Source: Pseudoduganella plicata
GTDB taxonomy: Bacteria; Pseudomonadota; Gammaproteobacteria; Burkholderiales; Burkholderiaceae_D
Direction: 5' to 3'
DNA: 64,000 nt
Assembly (NCBI RefSeq): GCF_004421005.1
Contig: NZ_CP038026.1
Coordinates: 2,294,001 to 2,358,000, forward strand
The translations under genes were made by a program, and so were the position numbers. Below the pieces are notes generated by a model. The model was given only the letters and a program-made list of their open reading frames with translations, was not told the origin of the DNA and did no database searches. The first letter of the stretch is position 1; each line of letters opens with the position of its first letter. Below are positions 1 through 11,669 of the stretch, piece after piece.

Positions 1-2465
1 GCAATCGCGCACAGCGCGCCCGCCGCCAGGCCGGCCAGCCAGACAACCGGGCTGAACATCCACTCGAACTTGAACTGGTACGTGGCCAGGCCCCAGCCCA
101 TCGCCGCGGCGCCGCTGGCGGCGAGCAGCCCCGACAGGGAACCCACCAGCAGGAACTCAATCAGTTGCGCCTGTGACAGTTGCTTGCGCGTGGCGCCCAG
201 CGCCCGCAGCAGGCCCGCCTCGCGGGTGCGCTCATCCTGGGAGCCCATCAGTGCGGCGTACAGCACCAGCACGCCGGAAGCGAGCGTGAAGGCAAACAGG
301 AATTCGACGGCGCGCACGACCTGGTCGAGCACCGACTGGATCTGGCGCAGCACGCCGCCGACATCGACCACCGTCAGGTTGGGGAAGTCGCGCGACAGTG
401 TATTGGCCAGCGCCGCGGCCCGCTTCGGCAGGTGGAACGCCGTGATCCACGTCTGCGGCGTCTCGGCCATCGCGGCCGGGTTGATGATGACGAAGAAGTT
501 TACCCGCATCGAACCCCACTCCAGCTTGCGCAGGCTCGTGATCTTCGCCTCGACAGGCGAGCCGGCGATATCGAAGCGCATCGAGTCGCCCAGCTTCAGG
601 TTCAGCGTTTTCGCCAGCCCTTCCTCGACGGACGCCTCGGCCACGCCTGCCTTGTCCTCGTACCAGCGGCCGGCCACGATGTCGTTCTGCGGCGGCGTCG
701 CCGTCATCGTCGACAGGTTGAACTCGCGCTCGGCCAGACCACGGGCGCGCTCTTCCGTGTACGTGGCCGACGTGACGGGTTTGCCGTTGACAGCCGTCAG
801 GCGGCCGCGGATCATCGGGTACAGCGGCGCCTCCAGTGCACCGCCGGCCTTCAGCCGGGCGGCAATGTCATCCTTCTGGTCGGGCTGGATATTGATAACG
901 AAATGGTTCGGCGCATCGGGGGGCGTCGCGTTGCGCCACGCGCTCATCAGGTCGCCACGCACGACGGTCAGCAGCAGCAATGCCATCAGTCCCAGCGCCA
1001 GCGACACGACCTGCACGATGGTGGCACCGGGGCGGCGCTGCAGCGACGTGACGGCAAACCGCCACGCCTGGTGATTGACGGCCCCACGCACCCGCTTCAG
1101 CACGACCAGGCCGAGCCAGCCGGCCAGCGCGAACAGGCCGAAGGCAGCCAGGAAACCCAGCGCCGTCATCGCCGCCAGTTTCACGTCGCCGGCCTGCCAC
1201 AGCAGCAGCAGGAGGAAGGCGAGCAGGCCGAGGCCGTACGTCGCCAGCGCCATCGGCTGCGGTGCCGCCGCCTCGCGCCGGATCACGCGGTTGTGCGGCA
1301 CGTTGCGCAACTGCAGGATCGGCGGCAGCGCGAAGCCGGCCAGCAGCAGCATGCCGACGGCCAGGCCCTGCAGCGCCGGCGCGAACGTGGCCGGTGGCAG
1401 CTCGACCGACACGAGCTGCCCCAGCATTTCCAGCAGCACATAATGGCTGGCGAAGCCCACCAGCACGCCCAGCGCGCTGCCGGCCAGGCCCACCAGCAGG
1501 AATTCGATCAGGTAGATCGCCGTCACCTGGTTCTGGGTCAGGCCCAGGCAGCGCAGCATGGCGCAAGCGTCCAGGTGACGCATCATGAAACGCCGCGCCG
1601 CCATAGCGACCGCCACGGCCGCCAGCAGGGCCGACAGCAACCCCACCAGCGACAGGAAGCGGTCGGCCCGCTCCAATGTCGCACGCATTTCCGGCCGGCC
1701 GTCCTGCAGCGAGTCGATCCGCACGCCGCGCGCCGCGCCCGCCTTGATCTGTGCCCGCAGCCAGTCGGCGTAGGCGGTGACGTTGGCGGGTCCGTCCTCG
1801 CCCTCGCCCGCCAGCAGCAGCCGGTAGGTGACGCGCGCACCGGGCTGCACGAGGTTGGTCGACGCCAGCTCGTCGAGCCGCACCATCACGCGCGGTGCGA
1901 AGTTGAGGAAGCCCGTGCCGCGGTCCGGCTCCGAGGCGATCAGCCGGGCAACGCGGAACGTGCGGTCGCCCAGGCGCAGCGGCGCGCCGACCTGCGTCTT
2001 CAGCGCGCCCAGCAGCGCGGCGTCGAGCCACACGGTGCCGGGTGCCGGAATGTCGGCCGCGGGGGTGCCGACGCTGTCATTGGCCTGGTCCACGCTTGTG
2101 GTGACCTTCACTCGGCCCCGCAGCGGATAGCCCGGGCCGACCGCCTTCAGCGACGCCAGCACGGACTGCGCGGCATCGCCCTCGCCCGCCTGGGCCATGC
2201 TGGGGAAGACGACGGTTTCGGCCTGGACCAGCCCGCGGCGACGCGCCTCGTCGCGCCATTGCGGGCGCACGGGCTGGTCGGCGCCAACGACAAGGTCGGC
2301 ACCCAGCAATTGGTGCGCGTCCCGGTTCAGGCCGGCGCGCAGGCGGTCGATGAAAAAGCCCGCGGCAGAGAGCGCCGCGACGGCGACGACAAGGGCAACG
2401 AGAAGGAAGCGAAGCTGGCCGGCCCGCCAGTCGCGGGCGGTCATGCGGAGGGCTTGGAGGAACAT
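1..2465 (-). CDS. FtsX-like ABC transporter permease (YbbP type), partial
   Basis: Inner-membrane permease subunit of an FtsX/LolC/MacB-class ABC transporter, which normally moves lipids or envelope substrates with a separate ATPase. The frame is open from the ATG at 2465 to the left edge, so at least 821 residues are present and the C-terminus is missing. One N-terminal membrane helix (about residues 15-37) is followed by a long periplasmic region. A first FtsX core begins near residue 255 (the cytoplasmic loop reads RHLDACAMLRCLGLTQNQV), then more helices, a second periplasmic region and a second FtsX core from about residue 710 (QDERTREAGLLRALGATRKQ). The two-core layout and size fit YbbP-type permeases better than LolC/E. 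The partner ATPase is not in the window. Substrate is unknown. Confidence 0.88.
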   Translation of the reverse strand, partial: MFLQALRMTARDWRAGQLRFLLVALVVAVAALSAAGFFIDRLRAGLNRDAHQLLGADLVVGADQPVRPQWRDEARRRGLVQAETVVFPSMAQAGEGDAAQSVLASLKAVGPGYPLRGRVKVTTSVDQANDSVGTPAADIPAPGTVWLDAALLGALKTQVGAPLRLGDRTFRVARLIASEPDRGTGFLNFAPRVMVRLDELASTNLVQPGARVTYRLLLAGEGEDGPANVTAYADWLRAQIKAGAARGVRIDSLQDGRPEMRATLERADRFLSLVGLLSALLAAVAVAMAARRFMMRHLDACAMLRCLGLTQNQVTAIYLIEFLLVGLAGSALGVLVGFASHYVLLEMLGQLVSVELPPATFAPALQGLAVGMLLLAGFALPPILQLRNVPHNRVIRREAAAPQPMALATYGLGLLAFLLLLLWQAGDVKLAAMTALGFLAAFGLFALAGWLGLVVLKRVRGAVNHQAWRFAVTSLQRRPGATIVQVVSLALGLMALLLLTVVRGDLMSAWRNATPPDAPNHFVINIQPDQKDDIAARLKAGGALEAPLYPMIRGRLTAVNGKPVTSATYTEERARGLAEREFNLSTMTATPPQNDIVAGRWYEDKAGVAEASVEEGLAKTLNLKLGDSMRFDIAGSPVEAKITSLRKLEWGSMRVNFFVIINPAAMAETPQTWITAFHLPKRAAALANTLSRDFPNLTVVDVGGVLRQIQSVLDQVVRAVEFLFAFTLASGVLVLYAALMGSQDERTREAGLLRALGATRKQLSQAQLIEFLLVGSLSGLLAASGAAAMGWGLATYQFKFEWMFSPVVWLAGLAAGALCAI

Positions 2466-2555
2466 GAGATCTGATTGCTTTCGTTGGCGGACGCTTGCCT
2501 TGCAGCCTGGAAGCGTTGAGATTCGCTTGATGCGCCGGAACACTTGCGAAGGGCC

Positions 2556-2580
2556 GGGTCAGACCCGTTGGGTCTGACCC
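2556..2580. repeat. GGGTCAGACCC inverted repeat
   Basis: Perfect 11 bp inverted repeat GGGTCAGACCC / GGGTCTGACCC with a 3 nt loop (GTT). It lies between the divergent-reading ends of the permease gene start and the deaminase gene end. Together with the adjacent CTCAAGCGC it resembles a stretch near 54200-54236, also just past the stop of a minus-strand gene. It could act as a transcription end signal or a REP-like element. Confidence 0.7.
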
Positions 2581-2607
2581 CGGTACTTCTCAAGCGCCAT
2601 CGATTGC

Positions 2608-4327
<1,720 letters not shown>

Positions 4328-6250
4328 ATGACCATCTTTGACAACTACGCAGCACGGTACGAGCGCACCCGGGAAGAGGAAATGTCCCTCTCCGAATATC
4401 TTCAGCTTTGCAAACGAGACCACCTCACCTACGCGACGGCGGCGGAGCGCATGCTGGCCGCGATCGGCGAGCCGACACTCGTCGACACGCGCAACGACAC
4501 CCGGCTGTCCCGCATCTTTGCCAACAAGGTCATCAAGATTTACCCCGCCTTCCGCGAGTTCTACGGCATGGAGGAAGTGATCGAGCAGGTCGTCTCCTAC
4601 TTCCGCCACGCGGCCCAGGGGCTGGAGGAACGCAAGCAGATCCTGTACCTGCTGGGGCCCGTGGGCGGCGGCAAGTCGTCGATCGCGGAGAAGCTCAAGT
4701 CGCTGATGGAGCAGGTGCCGTTCTATTGCATCAAGGGCTCTCCAGTCAACGAATCGCCGCTGGGCCTGTTCAACGAGCAGGAAGATGGCGTCATCCTGGA
4801 GGAAGACTACGGCATCCCGCGCCGCTACCTGCGCAGCATCCCGAGCCCGTGGGCCGTCAAGCGCCTGCATGAATTCAACGGGGACATCAACCAGTTCCGC
4901 GTCGTCAAGCGCTACCCGTCGATCCTGAAGCAGGTCGCCATCTCCAAAACGGAGCCGGGCGACGAGAACAACCAGGACATCTCCTCCCTCGTCGGCAAGG
5001 TCGACATCCGCAAGCTGGAAGACTACGCGCAGGACGACCCGGATGCGTACAGCTACTCGGGCGGCCTGTGCCTGGCCAACCAGGGCCTGATGGAATTCGT
5101 CGAGATGTTCAAGGCGCCCATCAAGGTGCTGCACCCGCTGCTGACGGCCACGCAGGAGGGCAACTACAAGGGCACCGAAGGCTTCGGCGCGATCCCGTTC
5201 GACGGCATCGTACTGGCCCACTCGAACGAATCGGAGTGGAAGACCTTCCGCAACAACCGCAACAACGAAGCGTTCCTGGACCGGATCTACATCGTCAAGG
5301 TACCGTACTGCCTGCGCGTGTCCGACGAGATCAAGATCTACGAAAAGCTGCTGCGCAATTCGTCGCTGGCCGAGGCGCCCTGCGCACCCGGCACATTGCG
5401 CATGATGTCGCAGTTCGCCATCCTGTCGCGACTGAAGGAGCCGGAGAACTCGTCGATCTTCTCGAAGATGCTGGTCTACGATGGCGAGAACCTGAAGGAC
5501 ACCGATCCGAAGGCCAAGTCCATCCACGAATACGTCGACTACGCCGGCGTGGACGAAGGCATGAACGGCCTGTCGACCCGCTTCGCCTTCAAGATCCTGT
5601 CGAAAGTGTTCAACTTCGATTCGACGGAAGTGGCGGCCAATCCCGTCCACCTGCTGTACGTACTGGAGCAGCAGGTCGAACGCGAGCAGTTCCCGCCGGA
5701 GACGGAACAGAAATACTTCTCCTATATCAAAGAGCACCTGGCGCAGCGCTACGTGGATTTCATCGGCAAGGAAATCCAGACGGCCTACCTGGAAAGCTAT
5801 TCGGAGTATGGCCAGAACATCTTCGACCGCTACGTCACCTTTGCCGACTTCTGGATCCAGGATCAGGAATACCGCGATCCGGACACCGGCGAGAGCTTCG
5901 ACCGCGAGTCGCTGAACGCCGAGCTGGAGAAGATCGAGAAGCCGGCCGGCATCAGCAATCCGAAGGACTTCCGCAACGAGATCGTCAACTTCGGCCTGCG
6001 CGCCCGCGCCAACAACGGCGGCAAGAACCCGGCCTGGACGAGCTACGAGAAGTTCCGCACCGTCATCGAGAAGAAGATGTTCTCGAACACGGAGGAGCTG
6101 CTGCCCGTCATCTCGTTCAATGCCAAGGCCAGCGCCGAGGACGCGAACAAGCACGCCGACTTTGTCGCGCGCATGGTGGAAAAAGGCTACACGGCCAAGC
6201 AGGTCCGCCTGTTGTGCGAGTGGTATCTGCGTGTGCGGAAGTCGTCGTAA
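4328..6250 (+). CDS. prkA: PrkA family AAA+ serine protein kinase / ATPase
   Basis: PrkA/YeaG-family cytoplasmic protein, 640 aa, close to the 644 aa of E. coli YeaG. Family members were described as serine kinases and more recently as AAA+ ATP-dependent proteases; they act in stress, starvation or sporulation. The N-terminal AAA+ module shows the Walker A sequence GPVGGGKSS near residues 110-117; the C-terminal part holds the PrkA kinase-like domain. I chose the ATG at 4328 (MTIFDNY) because AGAGGA at 4315-4320 is correctly spaced from it; the ATG at 4322 is too close, and the upstream in-frame extension has no homology-like sequence. First gene of a three-gene operon with yeaH (100 bp downstream) and spoVR. 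Confidence 0.95.
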   Translation: MTIFDNYAARYERTREEEMSLSEYLQLCKRDHLTYATAAERMLAAIGEPTLVDTRNDTRLSRIFANKVIKIYPAFREFYGMEEVIEQVVSYFRHAAQGLEERKQILYLLGPVGGGKSSIAEKLKSLMEQVPFYCIKGSPVNESPLGLFNEQEDGVILEEDYGIPRRYLRSIPSPWAVKRLHEFNGDINQFRVVKRYPSILKQVAISKTEPGDENNQDISSLVGKVDIRKLEDYAQDDPDAYSYSGGLCLANQGLMEFVEMFKAPIKVLHPLLTATQEGNYKGTEGFGAIPFDGIVLAHSNESEWKTFRNNRNNEAFLDRIYIVKVPYCLRVSDEIKIYEKLLRNSSLAEAPCAPGTLRMMSQFAILSRLKEPENSSIFSKMLVYDGENLKDTDPKAKSIHEYVDYAGVDEGMNGLSTRFAFKILSKVFNFDSTEVAANPVHLLYVLEQQVEREQFPPETEQKYFSYIKEHLAQRYVDFIGKEIQTAYLESYSEYGQNIFDRYVTFADFWIQDQEYRDPDTGESFDRESLNAELEKIEKPAGISNPKDFRNEIVNFGLRARANNGGKNPAWTSYEKFRTVIEKKMFSNTEELLPVISFNAKASAEDANKHADFVARMVEKGYTAKQVRLLCEWYLRVRKSS

Positions 6251-6349
6251 CGCCGGCGGTGCGATAATAAAGGCAGCTTGTAATGCGGCGCGGTCGACAG
6301 GCCGCGCCGGCTGCTCCACCGGACTCATCGCTGCAGTAGGAGGCTCCTT

Positions 6350-7618
6350 TTGACTTATCTCATCGACCGCCGTTTGCAAGGCAAGAACAAGTCCGCGGTC
6401 AACCGCGAGCGCTTCTTGCGACGTTACAAGAGCCAGATCAAGGACGCCGTCGGACGCGCCATCAAGGGCCGCTCCATCACCGACATCGAAAATGGCGAGA
6501 AGGTTTCGATCCCCGTCAAGGACGTGAACGAGCCCAGCTTCGGGCATGCCCATGGCGGCGTGTGGGAAGTGGTCAACCCGGGCAACCAGGAATACCAGAA
6601 AGGCGACCAGATCGCCCGCCCGAAAGGCGGCGGCGGGGCCGGGCGCGGCAAGGCCGGCAACAGCGACCAGACCACCGAGGACGACTTCATCTTCGAGCTG
6701 TCGCGCGAAGAATTCATGAATTACTTCTTTGAAGACCTGGAACTGCCGAACCTCGTCAAGACGCAGCTGACCGCCACCACGGACTTCAAGACCCAGCGCG
6801 CCGGCTATACCGTGTCCGGCACGCCATCGAATATCCACGTGCTGCGCTCCTTGCGCGGCGCCCTCGGCCGGCGCATTGCCGTGGGCGGGCCGTCGCGCCG
6901 CCAGCTGGCCGAAGCCGAACAGGAACTGGAAACGCTGCTGCTGGACGGCGCGCCGCTGGACGACGTCCGCGTCGTCGAACTGAAGAAACAGATCCACCAC
7001 CTGCATACGCGCCTGCTGGCGATTCCGTTCATCGATCCGTTCGACCTGCGCTACAGCAACCGCATCAAGGTGCCGAAGCCGATGACGCAGGCCGTCATGT
7101 TCTGCATCATGGACGTGTCCGGCTCGATGGACGAGCAGCGCAAGGACACGGCCAAGCGCTTCTTCATCCTGCTCTACCTGTTCCTGAAGCGCGTGTACGA
7201 CAAGATCGAGGTCGTCTTCATCCGCCACCACACGGCGGCGGCGGAAGTGGACGAGCACGAGTTCTTTCACTCGCGCGAATCGGGCGGCACCGTCGTGTCG
7301 TCCGCCCTGAATCTGCTGAACAAGATCATCGACGAGCGCTACGGCGCGGGCCAGTGGAACAGCTACGTGGCGCAGGCATCGGACGGCGACAACTGGGACA
7401 ACGACTCCGTGCTGTGCCGCCAGATGCTGACCAATACCATCATGCCGAAGGTGCAGTATTACACCTACGTGGAGATTACGGACGGGCCGCCGCAGAACCT
7501 GTGGGAGCAGTACGCGCAAGTGCCGGACCACCACGCGCACTTCGCAATGCAAAAAATTGTCACGCCGGCCGATATCTATCCGGTGTTCCGCGAACTGTTC
7601 AAGAAGCAGCCAAAATGA
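6350..7618 (+). CDS. yeaH: YeaH/UPF0229 (DUF444) VWA-like protein
   Basis: DUF444 protein of 422 aa, similar in length to E. coli YeaH. The N-terminus (MTYLIDRRLQGKNKS) is diagnostic of the family. A Gly-rich linker lies near residues 88-103. The C-terminal half is von Willebrand A-like: DVSGSMDE at about residues 255-262 is an intact MIDAS DxSxS motif, followed by SGGTVVSSAL and SDGDNWDND as further metal-site segments. The start codon is TTG at 6350, supported by AGGAGG at 6338-6343 with normal spacing. The stop overlaps the spoVR start (ATGA). A VWA protein next to an AAA+ ATPase resembles MoxR/VWA chaperone pairs, so it may present substrates to PrkA. The biochemical role is unknown. Confidence 0.93.
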   Translation: MTYLIDRRLQGKNKSAVNRERFLRRYKSQIKDAVGRAIKGRSITDIENGEKVSIPVKDVNEPSFGHAHGGVWEVVNPGNQEYQKGDQIARPKGGGGAGRGKAGNSDQTTEDDFIFELSREEFMNYFFEDLELPNLVKTQLTATTDFKTQRAGYTVSGTPSNIHVLRSLRGALGRRIAVGGPSRRQLAEAEQELETLLLDGAPLDDVRVVELKKQIHHLHTRLLAIPFIDPFDLRYSNRIKVPKPMTQAVMFCIMDVSGSMDEQRKDTAKRFFILLYLFLKRVYDKIEVVFIRHHTAAAEVDEHEFFHSRESGGTVVSSALNLLNKIIDERYGAGQWNSYVAQASDGDNWDNDSVLCRQMLTNTIMPKVQYYTYVEITDGPPQNLWEQYAQVPDHHAHFAMQKIVTPADIYPVFRELFKKQPK

Positions 7619-9155
7619 ACCAGATGACGAAACGACCGCCCCACCCGCGCGCGCTGCCGGAGCAATCGGAATGGACGTTCGAGCTGATCGAACAGGCGCA
7701 CGAGGAAATCCGACGGGTCGCCACGGGCTTCGGGCTCGACACCTACCCCAACCAGCTGGAAATCATCACGGCCGAGCAGATGATGGATGCCTACACGTCC
7801 GTCGGCATGCCAGTCTCGTATAACCACTGGTCGTTCGGCAAGCATTTTCTGGCGACGGAAAAAGGCTACCGGCGCGGCCAGATGGGCCTCGCGTACGAGA
7901 TTGTCATCAACTCGAACCCGTGCATCGCCTACCTGATGGAGGAAAACAGCCTGACGATGCAGGCGCTCGTGATCGCCCATGCCGCGTACGGCCACAACTC
8001 CTTCTTCAAGGGCAATTACCTGTTCCGCACGTGGACGGACGCCGATGCGATCGTCGACTACATGGTGTTCGCCAAGAACTATATCGCCGAGTGCGAGCAG
8101 CGCCACGGCATCGATGCCGTCGAGCTGCTGCTGGACTCGTGCCATGCGATCCAGAACTATGGCGTGGACCGCTACAAGCGTCCCGCCAAGCTGTCGCTGG
8201 CCCAGGAGCAGCAGCGCCAGTCGGAACGGGAGGCGTATCTGCAGTCGCAGGTGAACGAGCTGTGGCGCACGCTGCCCAAGCGCGACGAGGAGGAAACCGT
8301 CGCGCAGACGCCGCACCGCTTCCCCAGGAGCCTGAAGAGAACCTGCTGTACTTCATCGAGAAGTACGCGCCGCTGCTGGAGCCGTGGCAGCGCGAACTGG
8401 TGCGCATCGTGCGCAAGATCTCCCAGTATTTCTATCCTCAGCGCCAGACGCAGGTGATGAACGAGGGCTGGGCGACGTTCTGGCATTACACGATCCTGAA
8501 CCAGCTGTACGACGAAGGCGTCATCGGCGACGGTTTCATGATGGAGTTCCTGAAGAGCCATACCAACGTCGTCTACCAGCCGCCCGTGCACAGCCCCTAC
8601 TACAACGGCATCAATCCGTATGCACTGGGCTTTGCGATGATGACGGACATCCGCCGCATCTGCGAGAACCCGACGGCCGAGGATCGCGAATGGTTCCCGG
8701 ATATCGCCGGCAGCGACTGGCGCAAGACGCTCGACTTCGCCATGCGTAACTTCAAGGATGAAAGCTTCATCGCCCAGTACCTGTCGCCACGGCTGATCCG
8801 GGAGTTCCACTTCTTTGCCGTGCTGGACGACGACAAGAACGAGAAGCTCAACGTGTCGGCCATCCACGACGAGATGGGCTACCGCTACGTGCGCCAGCAG
8901 CTGGCCGACCAGTACAACCTGGGCAACCGCGAGCCGAACATCCAGGTGTGGTCCGTCAATACCCGTGACGACCGCGCACTGACCTTGCGGCACACCCAGT
9001 TCAACCGCCGGCCGCTGAACCAGCAGGCCCATGAGGTGCTGAAACACGTGGCACGGCTGTGGGGCTTCGACGTGCATCTCGACACCGTCTCGCCGGAAGG
9101 CAAGCTGATCAGCACGCTGGAGTGCAAGCGCGAGAAGCGCGGGCGGATGATCTGA
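7615..9155 (+). CDS. spoVR: SpoVR family protein, one apparent frameshift
   Basis: SpoVR/YcgB family; partner of PrkA and YeaH in stress or sporulation-associated operons, function not established. The ATG at 7615 overlaps the yeaH stop. The reading frame runs to about 8325, then homology continues in another frame (EPEENLLYFIEKYAPLL...) to the stop at 9155. Adding one C to the run CCCC at 8322-8325 restores a single 513 aa frame, close to the 510 aa of E. coli YcgB. Both halves are well conserved, including NEGWATFWHY and HSPYYNGINPY. A sequencing or consensus error is the likeliest cause; a real null mutation is possible. Confidence 0.9.
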
Positions 9156-9986
9156 CGCTCAGACGAGCATCGCTGCGCGCCCGAGCGGCGCGTGGGACCG
9201 AAGCCCGTCGCCAGAAAGATCGCTACTCGACAGGTATGCTGCCGGCAAGCTGCCAACGTTGGCAGTTGCCCGCGCCGGGCCAGGTACCTGGCGGCGCCTC
9301 GCGCTGGCGGAAAACGGGTCGCTGCCTGGCATCGGCCTGGTGGTGCCGGACGGTTTTCGCCTCGCCAAACTCGGATTCATTACTTTTTCCGACCTCCTCA
9401 TTGCCCTCTCTGCACCAATCTGGGGCACCTTGCCTTCAGATATAAGCCCAGCCGCTGCTACTCTGGCATATAGTGGCGGAAGCCGGGTGTGCGGCCTGAC
9501 CAGTCTCTCCTGAAATCGTTTGCCGGTCAGGCCACTAGTGAGCCCCAGTGACGTAGTAGATTTTCAAAATTGATAAAAATATACGCTCGAATCGCCCATG
9601 TGCACGGAATTTGCATATACTGAAACGGCGACTGGAATGACCCGGATGCTTGCATGCGAGAAAGACCGTTGACCAAATTTTATGCAACTTTATGCGGATA
9701 GCTGGGTCTGATTATTCTGTTTTTCGAGCATTACGAAAACTATTCCGCGCCTGCCGTCCGGTTCGCTCGACGGTACCGGCGAGGTGCTTTCAGAGTGCGC
9801 CAGAACGGTGCACGGATGCTTTACACAAGTGCGCTAAAGGCATGAAATTTAACCGGATTTTGGAGATCAAAATTCTATGTAAAATGAAGAATTCGTATGT
9901 ATAATTCGCCGACGTCCCGGGTGCGGCTGTAGCTTTGTGTCGCCATTTTGGGGGTTCAAGTAAGAGTAGGATTGGAGAAAGCAGGC
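9156..9986. other. Intergenic region ahead of tonB
   Basis: About 830 bp without a convincing gene. The first half is high GC; from about 9540 it is AT-rich. TATAAT occurs at 9900-9905 but without a good -35 box. I see no clear Fur box (a GATAATGATAATCATTATC-like palindrome). No rho-independent terminator follows spoVR. Confidence 0.55.
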
Positions 9987-10646
9987 ATGAATTTTAGTGA
10001 TAACGGGAAGGTCAAGAAGAACTATACCGGCATCGTGGTAGTGGTGGCCTTGCACATTGTGGCTGCTTACGGGATCGTGTCAGGCTTGGGCAAACGGATG
10101 ATCACGAAGATGATCGAACCGGTTGAAACCAAGATCATCGAGGAGGTTGCCCCTCCTCCACCTAAAGAGCTGCCGCCGCCACCTCCACCGCCAGAAATGA
10201 AGGCACCACCGCCGCCATTCATTCCGCCGGTTGAAGTGAACGTACAGCAACCACCACCGCAGCAGAACGTGATCGCGAATGCGACCAACGTGAAGCCGGC
10301 AACGAATCAGTTGACCCCGCCAGCTCCGCCGGCTCCGCCAGCACCGCCGGCACCACCGGCACCGGCTGTCCGCACCGCGGCTGTGGTTGACTTCAGCACG
10401 TGCCAGAAACCGGAATGGCCAAAATCTTCTCTGCGTAACGAAGAAACGGGTACGGTAACTCTGCAGTTCCTGATTGGCGTCGACGGCCGGGTCGCCGACT
10501 CCAAGATTCTGAAGTCCAGCGGCTTCCGCGACCTGGACAAGGCCGCGGTAGCAGGTATCAGTAGGTGCAAATTCAAGCCAGCCACGGTTGATGGCAAGCC
10601 GCAAGAGGGCTGGCAGAGTATGCAATACGTCTGGACGCTGGAATAA
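9987..10646 (+). CDS. tonB: TonB family energy transducer
   Basis: TonB-type periplasm-spanning protein, 219 aa, that couples the proton motive force to outer-membrane receptors. It has a short cytoplasmic N-terminus, one membrane helix (about residues 13-32), a long Pro/Glu/Lys-rich periplasmic linker with PPPPP runs (about 50-125), and a C-terminal TonB domain with the YVWTLE end. The C-terminal domain carries two cysteines (in STCQKPEW and ISRCKFKP) that could form a disulfide. I chose ATG 9987 (MNFSDNG) because GGAG at 9974-9977 precedes it and the membrane helix follows directly; the in-frame extension to 9948 is less likely. First gene of tonB-exbB-exbD-exbD. Confidence 0.92.
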   Translation: MNFSDNGKVKKNYTGIVVVVALHIVAAYGIVSGLGKRMITKMIEPVETKIIEEVAPPPPKELPPPPPPPEMKAPPPPFIPPVEVNVQQPPPQQNVIANATNVKPATNQLTPPAPPAPPAPPAPPAPAVRTAAVVDFSTCQKPEWPKSSLRNEETGTVTLQFLIGVDGRVADSKILKSSGFRDLDKAAVAGISRCKFKPATVDGKPQEGWQSMQYVWTLE

Positions 10647-10726
10647 CCAACCGAGACAGAGTCTCAATTAGCAATTTCGTTGGCGTTACGTTCAGCGAAC
10701 TGATCTTTTATCAATTTGGAGGAAGC

Positions 10727-11665
10727 ATGTTTAAGAATACCCGTTTGTCCGCTGTACTGGCCGCTGTGCTGTTCTCGGTGACCGCAGCAACCGCCCTGGT
10801 CAGCGCACCGGCCCTGGCCGACGCGCCAGCCCCGGCAGCCGCTGACGCGCCTGCAGCAGCGCCGGCAGCGGATGCGGCAGCCGCACCAGCAGCAGACGCA
10901 GCACCAGCACCGGCAACCGACGCAGCCGCTCCAGCAGCAGCCGGCGCCCACGGTGCAGGTCAGGAAGAAATCGAAAACCCGTTCGGCATCAAGGCCGTGT
11001 GGCATTCCGGCTGGGTAGCGAAAGGCACGATCGTCATCATGTCGATCATGTCGATCGGCTCGTGGTACATCATCATCACCAAGCTGCTGGACCAGATGAA
11101 AATCATGCGTCAAGCTAAAGACGTGCATGCCAAGTTCTGGAAAGCATCGTCGGTCGCCGCTGGCGCCTCGACGCTGGCAGAAGGCTCGCCATTCCGCTTC
11201 ATCGCTGAAACCGGCATCAAGGCTTCCGGTCACCACGACGGCGCCCTGCTGGAACAAATCGATCTGTCGACCTGGGTGACGATGTCGATCCAGCGCGCTG
11301 TCGACAAAGTCCAGTCGCGTCTGCAAGACGGCCTGTCGTTCCTGGCAACCGTTGGTTCGACCGCACCGTTCATCGGTCTGTTCGGTACGGTCTGGGGTAT
11401 TTACGGTGCACTGACGAACATCGGTATGACCGGTAACGCGTCGATCGACAAGGTGGCAGGTCCGGTCGGTGAAGCACTGATCATGACGGCATTCGGTCTG
11501 GCAGTCGCAGTTCCTGCCGTTCTGGGCTACAACTGGCTGGTACGTCGTAACAAGAGCGCAATGGAAGAAATCCGTTCGTTCTCGGCCGACGTGCACTCCG
11601 TGCTGATCTCCGGCGCCATGTCCACCGCCGACTCCGCTGCTCGCGCAGCCAAAAAAGTAGGCTAA
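10727..11665 (+). CDS. exbB: ExbB / MotA-TolQ-ExbB proton channel protein with Ala/Pro-rich N-terminal extension
   Basis: Proton channel subunit, 312 aa, that works with ExbD and TonB in the inner membrane. A strong RBS (GGAGGAAGC) precedes ATG 10727. The N-terminus is a cleavable-looking signal peptide ending at about residue 31 (SAPALA), followed by an Ala/Pro/Asp low-complexity stretch to about residue 76. Then come the three membrane helices: one near residues 100-125, and two in the region TVGSTAPFIGLFGTVWGIYG and MTAFGLAVAVPAVLGYNW, which carries the conserved pore-lining Thr and Pro/Gly positions. The extension makes it longer than E. coli ExbB (244 aa), a pattern seen in beta- and gammaproteobacterial TonB systems. 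Confidence 0.92.
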   Translation: MFKNTRLSAVLAAVLFSVTAATALVSAPALADAPAPAAADAPAAAPAADAAAAPAADAAPAPATDAAAPAAAGAHGAGQEEIENPFGIKAVWHSGWVAKGTIVIMSIMSIGSWYIIITKLLDQMKIMRQAKDVHAKFWKASSVAAGASTLAEGSPFRFIAETGIKASGHHDGALLEQIDLSTWVTMSIQRAVDKVQSRLQDGLSFLATVGSTAPFIGLFGTVWGIYGALTNIGMTGNASIDKVAGPVGEALIMTAFGLAVAVPAVLGYNWLVRRNKSAMEEIRSFSADVHSVLISGAMSTADSAARAAKKVG

Positions 11666-11669
11666 TACC

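Noticed and set aside
180-2474. 764-residue plus-strand frame over the permease gene
   Set aside because: Antisense in codon phase to a gene with clear FtsX features; Gln/His/Arg-rich shadow.
9650-9904. 84-residue plus-strand frame upstream of tonB
   Set aside because: No RBS, no signal or domain, and atypical codon use; the region is AT-rich leader DNA.
9540-9986. Fur box before tonB
   Set aside because: AT-rich stretches exist, but no sequence approaches the 19 bp palindromic consensus.
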